Assembly (NCBI RefSeq): GCF_050948215.1
Contig: NW_027488835.1
Span: 124,001-188,000 of the forward strand
Direction of reading: 5' to 3'
Length of the DNA: 64,000 bases
From: Halictus rubicundus
Taxonomy: Eukaryota; Arthropoda; Insecta; Hymenoptera; Halictidae
Shown here: one piece after another, positions 13,068 to 27,900 of the stretch
How positions within the stretch are numbered: the first letter of the stretch is position 1
Layout: every line of letters begins with the position of its first letter
Made by a program: the position numbers and the translations under genes
Notes under the pieces: model-generated
What the model saw: the letters and a program-made list of their open reading frames with translations, nothing else
Database searches by the model: none
What the model was told of the DNA's origin: nothing

Positions 13068-16000
13068 TTTCGTTTAATATCATCTATCCTATCCTATTCT
13101 CTATCCTATCCAATCCCCTATGCTATCCAATCCCCTATCCTATCCTCTATCCTATCCTAACCTGTATCCTATCCTATTCTGTATCCTATCCTCTATCCTA
13201 TCCAATCCCCTATCCTTTCCTATATTCGATCCTCTCCTCTATAATATCGTATCCTCTATCCTATCCTGTCCTCTATCCTATAATATCATCCATCCTATCC
13301 TATTCTCTATCCTAACCTATCCTATCCTCTATCGTATCCTATCCTGTATCCTATCCAATCCTATATCCTATATCCTCTATCCTATCCTATCCTCTATCCT
13401 ATCCTATCCTCTATCCTATCCAATCCTCTATCCTATTCTCTATCCTATCCTCTATTATATCCTCTATCCTATCCTACCCTCTATCATATCCTATCCTCTA
13501 TCCTATCCTATCCTCAATCCTATCCTATCCTCTATCCTATCCTATACTCTATCCTATCCTATCCTCTATCCTATCCTATACTCTATCCTATTCTATACTC
13601 TATCCTATCCTATCCACTATCCTATCCTAGCCTCAATCCTATCCTATTCTCTAACCTATTCACTATCCTATCGTCTTCTCTATCCTATCCTATCCTCTAT
13701 CCTATCCTATCCTCTATCCTATCCTATCCTCTATCCTATCCTATCCTATCCTCTATCCTATCCTATCCTCTATCCTATCCTATCCTATCCTCTATCCTAT
13801 CCTATCCTATCCTCTATCCTATCCTATCCTCTATCCTATCCTATCCTCTATCCTATCCTATCCTCTATCGCATCCTATTCTCTATCCAATCCTATCCTAT
13901 CCTCTATCGTATCCTATTCTCTATCCTATCCAATCCTATATCGTATCCTCTATCCTATCCTATCCTCTATCCTATCCTATCCTCTATCCTATCCAATCCT
14001 CTATCCTATCCTATCCTCTATCCTATCCTATCCTCTATCCTATCCCATTCTCTATGCTATCCTATCCTCTATCCTATCCTATCCTCTATCCTATCCTATC
14101 CTCTATCCTATCCTATCCTCTATCCTATCCTATCCTCTATCCTATCCAATCCTCTATCCTATCCTATCCTCTATCCTATCCTATCCTCTATCCTATCCCA
14201 TTCTCTATGCTATCCTATCCTCTATCCTATCGTATCATCTATCCTGCCCTATCCTCTCTCCTATCCCATCCTCTATCCTATCCTATCCTCTATCCTATCC
14301 TATCCTCTATCCTATCCTATCCTGTATCCTATCCAATCCTATATCCTATATCCTCTATCCTCTATCCTCTATCCTATCCTGTCCTCTATCCTATCCTATC
14401 ATCTATCCTATCCTAGCCTCAATCCTATCCTATCCTCTATCCTATCCTATCCTCTATCCTATCCTGTCCTCTGTCGTCTCCTATCTTCTATACAATCCAA
14501 TCCCCTATCCTATCCTCTATCCTATCCTATCCTCAATCCTATCCAATCCTCTATCCTATCCTATCCACTACCCTATCCTAGCCTCAATCCTATCCTATCC
14601 TCTATCCTATTCTATCCTCTATCCTATACTGTCCTATCCTCTATCCTATCCTATCCTCTATCCTATCCTATCCTCTATCGCATCCTATTCTCTATCCAAA
14701 CCTATCCTATCCTCTATCGTATCCTATTCTCTATCCTATCCAATCCTATATCGTATCCTCTATCCTATCCTATCCTCTATCCTATCCTATCCTGTATCCT
14801 ATCCTATCCTATCCTCTATCCTATCCTATCCTCTATCCTATCCTATACTCTATCCTATCCTATCCTCAATCATATCCTATCCTCTATCCTATCCTATCCT
14901 CTATCCTATCCTATCCTCTATCCTATCCTATCCTCTATCCTATCCTATCCTGTATCCTATCCTGTCATCTATCCTATCCTATCCTCTATCCTATCCTATC
15001 CTCTATCCTATCCTATTCTCTATCCTATCCACTATCCTATCCTATCCTCTATCCTATCCTATCCCCTATCCTATTATATCCTCTATCCTATCCTTTCCTC
15101 TATTCGATCCTCTCCTCTATAATATCGTATCCTCTATCATATCCTATACTCTTCCTATAATATCATCTATCCTATCCTATTCTCTATCCTATCCTATCCT
15201 ATCCTCTATCGTCTCCTATCCAATCCCCTATCCTATCCTCAATCGTATCCAATCCTCTATCCTATCCTATCCACTATCCTATCCTAGCCTCAATCCTATC
15301 CTATCCTCTATCCTATCCTATCCTATCCTCTATCCTATCCTATCCTCAATCCTATCCAATCCTCTATCCTATCCTATCCACTATCCTATCCTAGCCTCAA
15401 TCCTATCCTATCCTCTATCCTATCCTATCCTTTATCCTATCCTGTCCTCTGTCGTCTCCTATCTTCTATACAATCCAATCCCCTATCCTATCCTCTATCC
15501 TATCGTATCCTCTATCCTATCCAATCCTCTATCCTATCCGATCCTCTATCCTATCCACTATCCTATCGTATCCTCTATATTATCCAATCCTCTATCCAAT
15601 CCGATCCTCTATTCTATCCTATCCTCTATCCTATCCTATCCTCTATCCTATCCTATCCTCTATCCTATCCTATCCTCTATCCTATCCTATCCTATCCTCT
15701 ATCCTATCCTATCCTCTATCCTATCCTATCCTCTATCCTATCCTATCCTCTATCGTATCCTATTCTTTATCCTATCCAATCCTATATCGTATAATCTATC
15801 CTCTCCTATCCTCTATCCTATCCTATCCTGTATCCTATCCTATCCTCTATCCTATCCTATCCTCTATCCTATCCTATCCTCTATCCTATCCTATCCTCTA
15901 TCCTATCGTATCATCTATCCTGCCCTATCCTCTCTCCTATCCCATCCTCTATCCTATCCTATCCTCTATCCTATCCTATCCTCTATCCTATCCTATCCTC

Positions 16001-17386
16001 TATCCTATCCTATCCTCTATCCTATCCTATCCTCTATCCTATCCTATCCTCTATCCCATTATATCCTCTATCCTATCCTATCCTCTATCCTATCCTATCC
16101 TCTATCCTATCCTATCCTCTATCCTATCCTATCCTCTATCCTATCCTATCCTCTATCCTATCCAATCCTCTATCCTATCCTATCCTCTATCCTATCCAAT
16201 CCTCTATCCTATCCGATCCTCTATCCTATCCACAATCCTATCGTATCCTCTATCCTATCCAATCCTCTATCCTATCCGATCCTCTATCCTATCCTATCCT
16301 ATCCTCTATCCTATCCTATCCTCTATCCTATCCTATCCTCTATCCCATCCTATTCTCTATCCAATCCTATCCTATCCTCTATCATATCCTATTCTTTATC
16401 CTATCCAATCCTATATCGTATAATCTATCCTCTCCTATCCTCTATCCTATCCTATCCTGTATCCTATCCTATCCTCTATCCTATCCTATCCTCTATCCTA
16501 TCCTATCCTCTATCGTATCCTATCCTGTATCCTATCCAATCCTCTATCCTATCCTCTATCCTAACCTCTATTATATAGTCTGTCCTATCCCATCCTCTAT
16601 CCTATCCTATCCTCTATCCTATCCTATCCTCAATCCTATCCAATCCTCTATCCTATCCTATCCACTATCCTATCCTAGCCTCAATCCTATCCTATCCTCT
16701 ATCCTATCCTATCCTCTATCCTATCCTATCCTGTATCCTATCCTATCCTATCCTCTATCCTATCCTATCCACTATCCTATCCTATACTCTATCCTATCCT
16801 ATCCTCAATCATATCCTATCCTCTATCCTATCCTATCCTCTATCCTATCCTATCCTGTATCCTATCCTGTCATCTATCCTATCCTATCCTCTATCCTATC
16901 CTATCCTCTATCTTATCCTATTCTCTATCCTATCCACTATCCTATCGTATCCTCTATCCTATCCAATCCTCCATCCTATCCTATCCTCTATCCTATCCTA
17001 TCCTCTATCCTATCCTATCCTCTATCCTATTATATCCTCTATCCTATCCTATCCTCTATCCTATCCTATCCTCTATCCTATCCTATCCTGTATCCTATCC
17101 TGTATCCTATCCTATCATCTATCGTATCCTATCCTCTATCCTATCCTATCCTCTATCCTATCCTATCCTCTATCCTATCCTATCCTCTATCCTATCCTAT
17201 TCTCTATCCTATCCACTATCCTATCGTATCCTCTATCCTATCCAATCCTCTATCCTATCCTCTATCCTAACCTCTATTATATCCTCTATCCTATCCTATC
17301 CTCTATCCTATCCTATCCTCTATCCTATCCTATCCTCAATCCTATCCAATCCTCTATCCTATCCTATCCACTATCCTATCCTAGCC

Positions 17387-20300
17387 TCAATCCTATCCTC
17401 TCCTCTATCCTATCCTATCCTCTATCCTATCCTGTCCTCTGTCGTCTCCTATCTTCTATACAATCCAATCCCCTATCCTATCCTCTATCCTATCCTATCC
17501 TCTATCCTATCCTATCCTCTATCCTATCCTATCCTCAATCCTATCCAATCCTCTATCCTATCCTATCCACTATCCTATCCTATCCTCAATCCTATCCAAT
17601 CCTCTATCCTATCCTATCCACTATCGTATCCTAGCCTCAATCCTATCCTATCCTCTATCCTATCCTATCCTTTATCCTATCCTGTCCTCTGTCGTCTCCT
17701 ATCTTCTATAGAATCCAATCCCCTATCCTATCCTCTATCCTATCCTATCCTCTATCCTATCCAATCCTCTATCCTATCCTATTCTCTATCCTATCCACTA
17801 TCCTATCGTATCTTCTATCCTATCCAATCCTCTATCCTATCCTATCCTCTATCCTATCCTATCCTCTATCCTATCCTATTCTCTATCCTATCCTATCCTA
17901 TCCTCTATCCTATCCTATCCTCTATCCTATCCTATCCTCTATCCTATCCTATCCTCTATCCTATCCTATCCTCTATCGCATCCTATTCTCTATCCAAACC
18001 TATCCTATCCTCTATCGTATCCTATTCCCTATCCTATCCAATCCTATATCGTATCCTCTTTCCTATCCTATCCTCTATCCTATCCTATCCTGTATCCTAT
18101 CCTATCCTCTATCCTATCCTATACTCTATCCTATCCTATCCTCTATCCTATCCTATCCTCTATCCTATTATATCCTCTATCCTATCCTTTCCTCTATTCG
18201 ATCCTCTCCTCTATAATATCGTATCCTCTATCATATCCTATACTCTTCCTATAATATCATCTATCCTATCCTATTCTCTATCCTATCCTATCCTATCCTC
18301 TATCGTCTCCTATCCAATCCCCTATCCTATCCTCTATCCTATCCTATCCTGTATCCTATCCTATCCTCTATCCTATCCTATCCTCTATCCTATCCTATCC
18401 TCTATTCTATCCTATCCTCTATAGTATCCTATCCTCTATCCTATCCTATCCTCTATCCTATCCTATCCTCTATCCTATCCTATCCTGTATCCTATCCTAT
18501 CATCTATCCTATCCTAGCCTCTATCCTATTATATCCTCTATCCTATCGTATCCTCTATCCTATCCTATCCTCTATCCTATCCTATCCTCTTTCGTTTAAT
18601 ATCATCTATCCTATCCTATTCTCTATCCTATCCAATCCCCTATGCTATCTAATCCCCTATCCTATCCTCTATCCTATCCTAACCTGTATCCTATCCTATT
18701 CTGTATCCTATCCTCTATCCTATCCTATCCCCTATCCTTTCCTATATTCGATCCTCTCCTCTATAATATCGTATCCTCTATCCTATCCTGTCCTCTATCC
18801 TATAATATCATCCATCCTATCCTATTCTCTATCCTAACCTATCCTATCCTCTATCGTATCCTATCCTGTATCCTATCCAATCCTATATCCTATATCCTCT
18901 ATCCTATCCTATCCTCTATCCTATCCTATCCTCTATCCTATCCAATCCTCTATCCTATTCTCTATCCTATCCTCTATTATATCCTCTATCCTATCCTACC
19001 CTCTATCATATCCTATCCTCTATCCTATCCTATCCTCAATCCTATCCTATCCTCTATCCTATCCTATACTCTATCCTATCCTATCCTCTATCCTATCCTA
19101 TACTCTATCCTATTCTATACTCTATCCTATCCTATCCACTATCCTATCCTAGCCTCAATCCTATCCTATTCTCTAACCTATTCACTATCCTATCGTCTTC
19201 TCTATCCTATCCTATCCTCTATCCTATCCTATCCTCTATCCTATCCTATCCTATCCTCTATCCTATCCTATCCTCTATCCTATCCTATCCTATCCTCTAT
19301 CCTATCCTATCCTCTATCCTATCCTATCCTCTATCGCATCCTATTCTCTATCCAATCCTATCCTATCCTCTATCGTATCCTATTCTCTATCCTATCCAAT
19401 CCTATATCGTATCCTCTATCCTATCCTATCCTCTATCCTATCCTATCCTGTATCCTATCCTATCCTATCCTCTATCCTATCCTATCCTCTATCCTATCCT
19501 ATCCTCTATCCTATCCTATCCTCAATCCTATCCAATCCTCTATCCTATCCTATCCACTATCCTATCCTAGCCTCAATCCTATCCTCTCCTCTATCCTATC
19601 CTATCCTCTATCCTATCCTGTCCTCTGTCGTCTCCTATCTTCTATACAATCCAATCCCCTATCCTATCCTCTATCCTATCCTATCCTCTATCCTATCCTA
19701 TCCTCTATCCTATCCTATCCTCAATCCTATCCAATCCTCTATCCTATCCTATCCACTATCCTATCCTATCCTCAATCCTATCCAATCCTCTATCCTATCC
19801 TATCCACTATCGTATCCTAGCCTCAATCCTATCCTATCCTCTATCCTATCCTATCCTTTATCCTATCCTGTCCTCTGTCGTCTCCTATCTTCTATAGAAT
19901 CCAATCCCCTATCCTATCCTCTATCCTATCCTATCCTCTATCCTATCCAATCCTCTATCCTATCCTATTCTCTATCCTATCCACTATCCTATCGTATCTT
20001 CTATCCTATCCAATCCTCTATCCTATCCTATCCTCTATCCTATCCTATCCTCTATCCTATCCTATTCTCTATCCTATCCTATCCTATCCTCTATCCTATC
20101 CTATCCTCTATCCTATCCTATCCTCTATCGCATCCTATTCTCTATCCAAACCTATCCTATCCTCTATCGTATCCTATTCCCTATCCTATCCAATCCTATA
20201 TCGTATCCTCTTTCCTATCCTATCCTCTATCCTATCCTATCCTGTATCCTATCCTATCCTCTATCCTATCCTATACTCTATCCTATCCTATCCTCTATCC

Positions 20301-21665
20301 TATCCTATCCTCTATCCTATTATATCCTCTATCCTATCCTTTCCTCTATTCGATCCTCTCCTCTATAATATCGTATCCTCTATCATATCCTATACTCTTC
20401 CTATAATATCATCTATCCTATCCTATTCTCTATCCTATCCTATCCTATCCTCTATCGTCTCCTATCCAATCCCCTATCCTATCCTCTATCCTATCCTATC
20501 CTGTATCCTATCCTATCCTCTATCCTATCCTATCCTCTATCCTATCCTATCCTCTATTCTATCCTATCCTCTATAGTATCCTATCCTCTATCCTATCCTA
20601 TCCTCTATCCTATCCTATCCTCTATCCTATCCTATCCTGTATCCTATCCTATCATCTATCCTATCCTAGCCTCTATCCTATTATATCCTCTATCCTATCG
20701 TATCCTCTATCCTATCCTATCCTCTATCCTATCCTATCCTCTTTCGTTTAATATCATCTATCCTATCCTATTCTCTATCCTATCCAATCCCCTATGCTAT
20801 CCAATCCCCTATCCTATCCTCTATCCTATCCTAACCTGTATCCTATCCTATTCTGTATCCTATCCTCTATCCTATCCTATCCCCTATCCTTTCCTATATT
20901 CGATCCTCTCCTCTATAATATCGTATCCTCTATCCTATCCTGTCCTCTATCCTATAATATCATCCATCCTATCCTATTCTCTATCCTAACCTATCCTATC
21001 CTCTATCGTATCCTATCCTGTATCCTATCCAATCCTATATCCTATATCCTCTATCCTATCCTATCCTCTATCCTATCCTATCCTCTATCCTATCCAATCC
21101 TCTATCCTATTCTCTATCCTATCCTCTATTATATCCTCTATCCTATCCTACCCTCTATCATATCCTATCCTCTATCCTATCCTATCCTCAATCCTATCCT
21201 ATCCTCTATCCTATCCTATACTCTATCCTATCCTATCCTCTATCCTATCCTATACTCTATCCTATTCTATACTCTATCCTATCCTATCCACTATCCTATC
21301 CTAGCCTCAATCCTATCCTATTCTCTAACCTATTCACTATCCTATCGTCTTCTCTATCCTATCCTATCCTCTATCCTATCCTATCCTCTATCCTATCCTA
21401 TCCTATCCTCTATCCTATCCTATCCTCTATCCTATCCTATCCTATCCTCTATCCTATCCTATCCTCTATCCTATCCTATCCTCTATCGCATCCTATTCTC
21501 TATCCAATCCTATCCTATCCTCTATCGTATCCTATTCTCTATCCTATCCAATCCTATATCGTATCCTCTATCCTATCCTATCCTCTATCCTATCCTATCC
21601 TGTATCCTATCCTATCCTATCCTCTATCCTATCCTATCCTCTATCCTATCCTATACTCTATCCTA
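17387..21665. repeat. Tandem duplication of about 2.15-2.19 kb
   Basis: The mark TCAATCCTATCCTCTCC occurs at 17,387 and 19,573 (offset 2,186), and TTTCGTTTAATATC at 18,590 and 20,742 (offset 2,152). The 34-bp difference is two monomers. Copy 1 runs from about 17,387 to 19,572. Copy 2 runs from 19,573 to about 21,665, where TATACTC replaces the plain repeat and similarity to copy 1 ends. Shared single-base marks such as CTATAGTATCC (near 18,420 and 20,572) support a common origin. Confidence 0.85.
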
Positions 21666-24600
21666 TCCTATCCTCAATCCTATCCTATCCTCTATCCTAT
21701 CCTATCCTCTATCCTATCCTATCCTCTATCCTATCCTATCCTGTATCCTCTCCTGTCATCTATCCTATCCTATCCTCTATCCTATCCTATCCTCTATCCT
21801 ATCCTATTCTCTATCCTATCCACTATCCTATCGTATCCTCTATCCTATCCAATCCTCCATCCTATCCTATCCTCTATCCTATCCTATCCTCTATCCTATC
21901 CTATCCTCTATCCTATCCTGTCCTCTATCCTATTATATCCTCTATCCTATCCTATCCTCTATCCTATCCTATCCTCTATCCTATCCTATCCTCTATCCTA
22001 TCCTATCCTCTATCCTATTATATCCTCTATCCTATCCTATCCTCTATCCTATCCTATCCTCTATCCTATCCTATCCTGTATCCTATCCTATCATCTATCC
22101 TATCCTATCCTCTATCCTATCCTATCCTCTATCCTATCCTATCCTCTATCCTATCCTATTCTCTATTCTATCCACTATCCTATCGTATCCTCTATCCTAT
22201 CCAATCCTCTACCCTATCCTATCCTCTATCCTATCCTATCCTCTATCCTATCCTATTCTCTATCCTATCCTATCCTCTATCCTATCCTATTCTCTTTCCT
22301 ATCCACTATCCTATCGTGTCCTCTATCCTATCCTATCCTCTATCCTATCCTATCCTCTTTCCTATCCTATCCTCAATCCTATCCTATCCTCTATCCTATC
22401 CTATCCTCTGTCCTATCCTATCCTCTATCCTATCCTATCCTGTATCCTAACCTATTCACTATCCTATTCACTATCCTATCCTATCCTCTATCCTATCCTA
22501 TCCTCTTTCCTATCCTATCCTCAATCCTATCCTATCCTCTATCCTATCCTATCCTCTATCCTATCCTATCTTCTATCCTATCCTATCATCTATCCTATTA
22601 TATCCTCTATCCTATCCTATCCTCTATCCTATCCTATCCTCTATCCTATCCTATCCTGTATCCTATCCTATCATCTATCCTATCCTATCCTCTATCCTAT
22701 CCTATCCTCTATCCTATCCTCTTCTCTATCCTATCCACTATCCTATCGTATCCTCTATCCTATCCAATCCTCTATCCTATCCTATCCTCTATCCTATCCT
22801 ATCCTCTATCCTATCCTATTCTCTATCCTATCCTATCCTCTATCCTATCCTATCCTCTATCCTATCCTATCCTCTATCGCATCCTATTCTCTATCCAAAC
22901 CTATCCTATCCTCTATCGTATCCTATTCTCTATCCTATCCAATCCTATATCGTATCCTCTATCCTATCCTATCCTCTATCCTATCCTATCCTGTATCCTA
23001 TCCTATCCTATCCTCTATCCTATCCTATCCGCTATCCTATCCTATCCTCTATCCTATCCTATCCTCTATCCTATCCTATCCTCTATCCTATTATATCCTC
23101 TATCCTATCCTATCCTCTATCCTATCCTATCCTCTATCCTATCCTATCCTCTATCCTATTATATCCTCTATCCTATCCTATCCTCTATCCTATCCTATCC
23201 TCTATCCTATCCTATCCTGTATCCTATCCTATCATCTATCCTATCCTATCCTCTATCCTATCCTATCCTCTATCCTATCCTCTTCTCTATCCTATCCACT
23301 ATCCTATCGTATCCTCTATCCTATCCAATCCTCTATCCTATCCTATCCTCTATCCTATCCTATCCTCTATCCTATCCTATCCTGTATCCTATCCTATCCT
23401 CTATCCTATCCTATCCTCTATCCTATCCTATCCTCTATCCCATCCAATCCTCTATCCTATCCTATCCTCTATCCTATCCTATCCTCTATCCTATCCCATT
23501 CTCTATGCTATCCTATCCTCTATCCTATCCTATCCTCTATCCTATCCTATCCTCTATCCTATCCTATCCTCTATCCTATCCTATCCTCTATCCTATCCAA
23601 TCCTCTATCCTATCCTATCCTCTATCCTATCCTATCCTCTATCCTATCCCATTCTCTATGCTATCCTATCCTCTATCCTATCGTATCATCTATCCTGCCC
23701 TATCCTCCCTCCTATCCCATCCTCTATCCTATCCTATCCTCTATCCTATCCTATACTCTATCCTACCCTATCCTGTATCCTATCCAATCCTATATCCTAT
23801 ATCCTCTATCCTCTATCCTCTATCCTATCCTGTCCTCTATCCTATCCTATCATCTATCCTATCCTAGCCTCAATCCTATCCTATCCTCTATCCTATCCTA
23901 TCCTCTATCCTATCCTGTCCTCTGTCGTCTCCTATCTTCTATACAATCCAATCCCCTATCCTATCCTCTATCCTATCCTATCCTCAATCCTATCCAATCC
24001 TCTATCCTATCCTATCCACTATCCTATCCTAGCCTCAATCCTATCCTATCCTCTATCCTATCCTATCCTCTATCCTATCCTATCCTCTATCCTATCCTAT
24101 TCTCTATCCTATCCTATCCTATCCTCTATCCTATCCTATCCTCTATCCTATCCTATCCTCTATCCTATCCTATCCTCTATCGCATCCTATTCTCTATCCA
24201 AACCTATCCTATCCTCTATCGTATCCTATTCTCTATCCTATCCAATCCTATATCGTATCCTCTATCCTATCCTATCCTGTATCCTATCCTATCCTATCCT
24301 CTATCCTATCCTATCCTCTATCCTATCCTATACTCTATCCTATCCTATCCTCAATCATATCCTATCCTCTATCCTATCCTATCCTCTATCCTATCCTATC
24401 CTCTATCCTATCCTATCCTCTATCCTATCCTATCCTGTATCCTATCCTGTCATCTATCCTATCCTATCCTCTATCCTATCCTATCCTCTATCCTATCCTA
24501 TTCTCTATCCTATCCACTATCCTATCCTATCCTCTATCCTATCCTATCCCCTATCCTATTATATCCTCTATCCTATCCTTTCCTCTATTCGATCCTCTCC

Positions 24601-24915
24601 TCTATAATATCGTATCCTCTATCATATCCTATACTCTTCCTATAATATCATCTATCCTATCCTATTCTCTATCCTATCCTATGCTATCCTCTATCGTCTC
24701 CTATCCAATCCCCTATCCTATCCTCTATCCTATCCTATCCTATCCTCTATCCTATCCTATCCTCAATCGTATCCAATCCTCTATCCTATCCTATCCACTA
24801 TCCTATCCTAGCCTCAATCCTATCCTATCCTCTATCCTATCCTATCCTATCCTCTATCCTATCCTATCCTCAATCCTATCCAATCCTCTATCCTATCCTA
24901 TCCACTATCCTATCC

Positions 24916-27900
24916 TAGCCTCAATCCTATCCTCTCCTCTATCCTATCCTATCCTCTATCCTATCCTGTCCTCTGTCGTCTCCTATCTTCTATACAATCC
25001 AATCCCCTATCCTATCCTCTATCCTATCCTATCCTCTATCCTATCCTATCCTCTATCCTATCCTATCCTCAATCCTATCCAATCCTCTATCCTATCCTAT
25101 CCACTATCCTATCCTATCCTCAATCCTATCCAATCCTCTATCCTATCCTATCCACTATCGTATCCTAGCCTCAATCCTATCCTATCCTCTATCCTATCCT
25201 ATCCTTTATCCTATCCTGTCCTCTGTCGTCTCCTATCTTCTATAGAATCCAATCCCCTATCCTATCCTCTATCCTATCCTATCCTCTATCCTATCCAATC
25301 CTCTATCCTATCCTATTCTCTATCCTATCCACTATCCTATCGTATCTTCTATCCTATCCAATCCTCTATCCTATCCTATCCTCTATCCTATCCTATCCTC
25401 TATCCTATCCTATTCTCTATCCTATCCTATCCTATCCTCTATCCTATCCTATCCTCTATCCTATCCTATCCTCTATCCTATCCTATCCTCTATCGCATCC
25501 TATTCTCTATCCAAACCTATCCTATCCTCTATCGTATCCTATTCCCTATCCTATCCAATCCTATATCGTATCCTCTTTCCTATCCTATCCTCTATCCTAT
25601 CCTATCCTGTATCCTATCCTATCCTCTATCCTATCCTATACTCTATCCTATCCTATCCTCTATCCTATCCTATCCTCTATCCTATTATATCCTCTATCCT
25701 ATCCTTTCCTCTATTCGATCCTCTCCTCTATAATATCGTATCCTCTATCATATCCTATACTCTTCCTATAATATCATCTATCCTATCCTATTCTCTATCC
25801 TATCCTATCCTATCCTCTATCGTCTCCTATCCAATCCCCTATCCTATCCTCTATCCTATCCTATCCTGTATCCTATCCTATCCTCTATCCTATCCTATCC
25901 TCTATCCTATCCTATCCTCTATTCTATCCTATCCTCTATAGTATCCTATCCTCTATCCTATCCTATCCTCTATCCTATCCTATCCTGTATCCTATCCTAT
26001 CATCTATCCTATCCTAGCCTCTATCCTATTATATCCTCTATCCTATCGTATCCTCTATCCTATCCTATCCTCTATCCTATCCTATCCTCTTTCGTTTAAT
26101 ATCATCTATCCTATCCTATTCTCTATCCTATCCAATCCCCTATGCTATCCAATCCCCTATCCTATCCTCTATCCTATCCTAACCTGTATCCTATCCTATT
26201 CTGTATCCTATCCTCTATCCTATCCTATCCCCTATCCTTTCCTATATTCGATCCTCTCCTCTATAATATCGTATCCTCTATCCTATCCTGTCCTCTATCC
26301 TATAATATCATCCATCCTATCCTATTCTCTATCCTAACCTATCCTATCCTCTATCGTATCCTATCCTGTATCCTATCCAATCCTATATCCTATATCCTCT
26401 ATCCTATCCTATCCTCTATCCTATCCTATCCTCTATCCTATCCAATCCTCTATCCTATTCTCTATCCTATCCTCTATTATATCCTCTATCCTATCCTACC
26501 CTCTATCATATCCTATCCTCTATCCTATCCTATCCTCAATCCTATCCTATCCTCTATCCTATCCTATACTCTATCCTATCCTATCCTCTATCCTATCCTA
26601 TACTCTATCCTATTCTATACTCTATCCTATCCTATCCACTATCCTATCCTAGCCTCAATCCTATCCTATTCTCTAACCTATTCACTATCCTATCGTCTTC
26701 TCTATCCTATCCTATCCTCTATCCTATCCTATCCTCTATCCTATCCTATCCTATCCTCTATCCTATCCTATCCTCTATCCTATCCTATCCTATCCTCTAT
26801 CCTATCCTATCCTCTATCCTATCCTATCCTCTATCGCATCCTATTCTCTATCCAATCCTATCCTATCCTCTATCGTATCCTATTCTCTATCCTATCCAAT
26901 CCTATATCGTATCCTCTATCCTATCCTATCCTGTATCCTATCCTATCCTATCCTCTATCCTATCCTATCCTCTATCCTATCCTATACTCTATCCTATCCT
27001 ATCCTCAATCCTATCCTATCCTCTATCCTATCCTATCCTCTATCCTATCCTATCCTCTATCCTATCCTATCCTCTATCCTATCCTATCCTGTATCCTCTC
27101 CTGTCATCTATCCTATCCTATCCTCTATCCTATCCTATCCTCTATCCTATCCTATTCTCTATCCTATCCACTATCCTATCGTATCCTCTATCCTATCCAA
27201 TCCTCCATCCTATCCTATCCTCTATCCTATCCTATCCTCTATCCTATCCTATCCTCTATCCTATCCTGTCCTCTATCCTATTATATCCTCTATCCTATCC
27301 TATCCTCTATCCTATCCTATCCTCTATCCTATCCTATCCTCTATCCTATCCTATCCTCTATCCTATTATATCCTCTATCCTATCCTATCCTCTATCCTAT
27401 CCTATCCTCTATCCTATCCTATCCTGTATCCTATCCTATCATCTATCCTATCCTATCCTCTATCCTATCCTATCCTCTATCCTATCCTATCCTCTATCCT
27501 ATCCTATTCTCTATCCTATCCACTATCCTATCGTATCCTCTATCCTATCCAATCCTCTACCCTATCCTATCCTCTATCCTATCCTATCCTCTATCCTATC
27601 CTATTCTCTATCCTATCCTATCCTCTATCCTATCCTATTCTCTTTCCTAGCCTCAATCCTATCCTCTCCTCTATCCTATCCTATCCTCTATCCTATCCTG
27701 TCCTCTGTCGTCTCCTATCTTCTATACAATCCAATCCCCTATCCTATCCTCTATCCTATCCTATCCTCTATCCTATCCTATCCTCTATCCTATCCTATCC
27801 TCAATCCTATCCAATCCTCTATCCTATCCTATCCACTATCCTATCCTATCCTCAATCCTATCCAATCCTCTATCCTATCCTATCCACTATCGTATCCTAT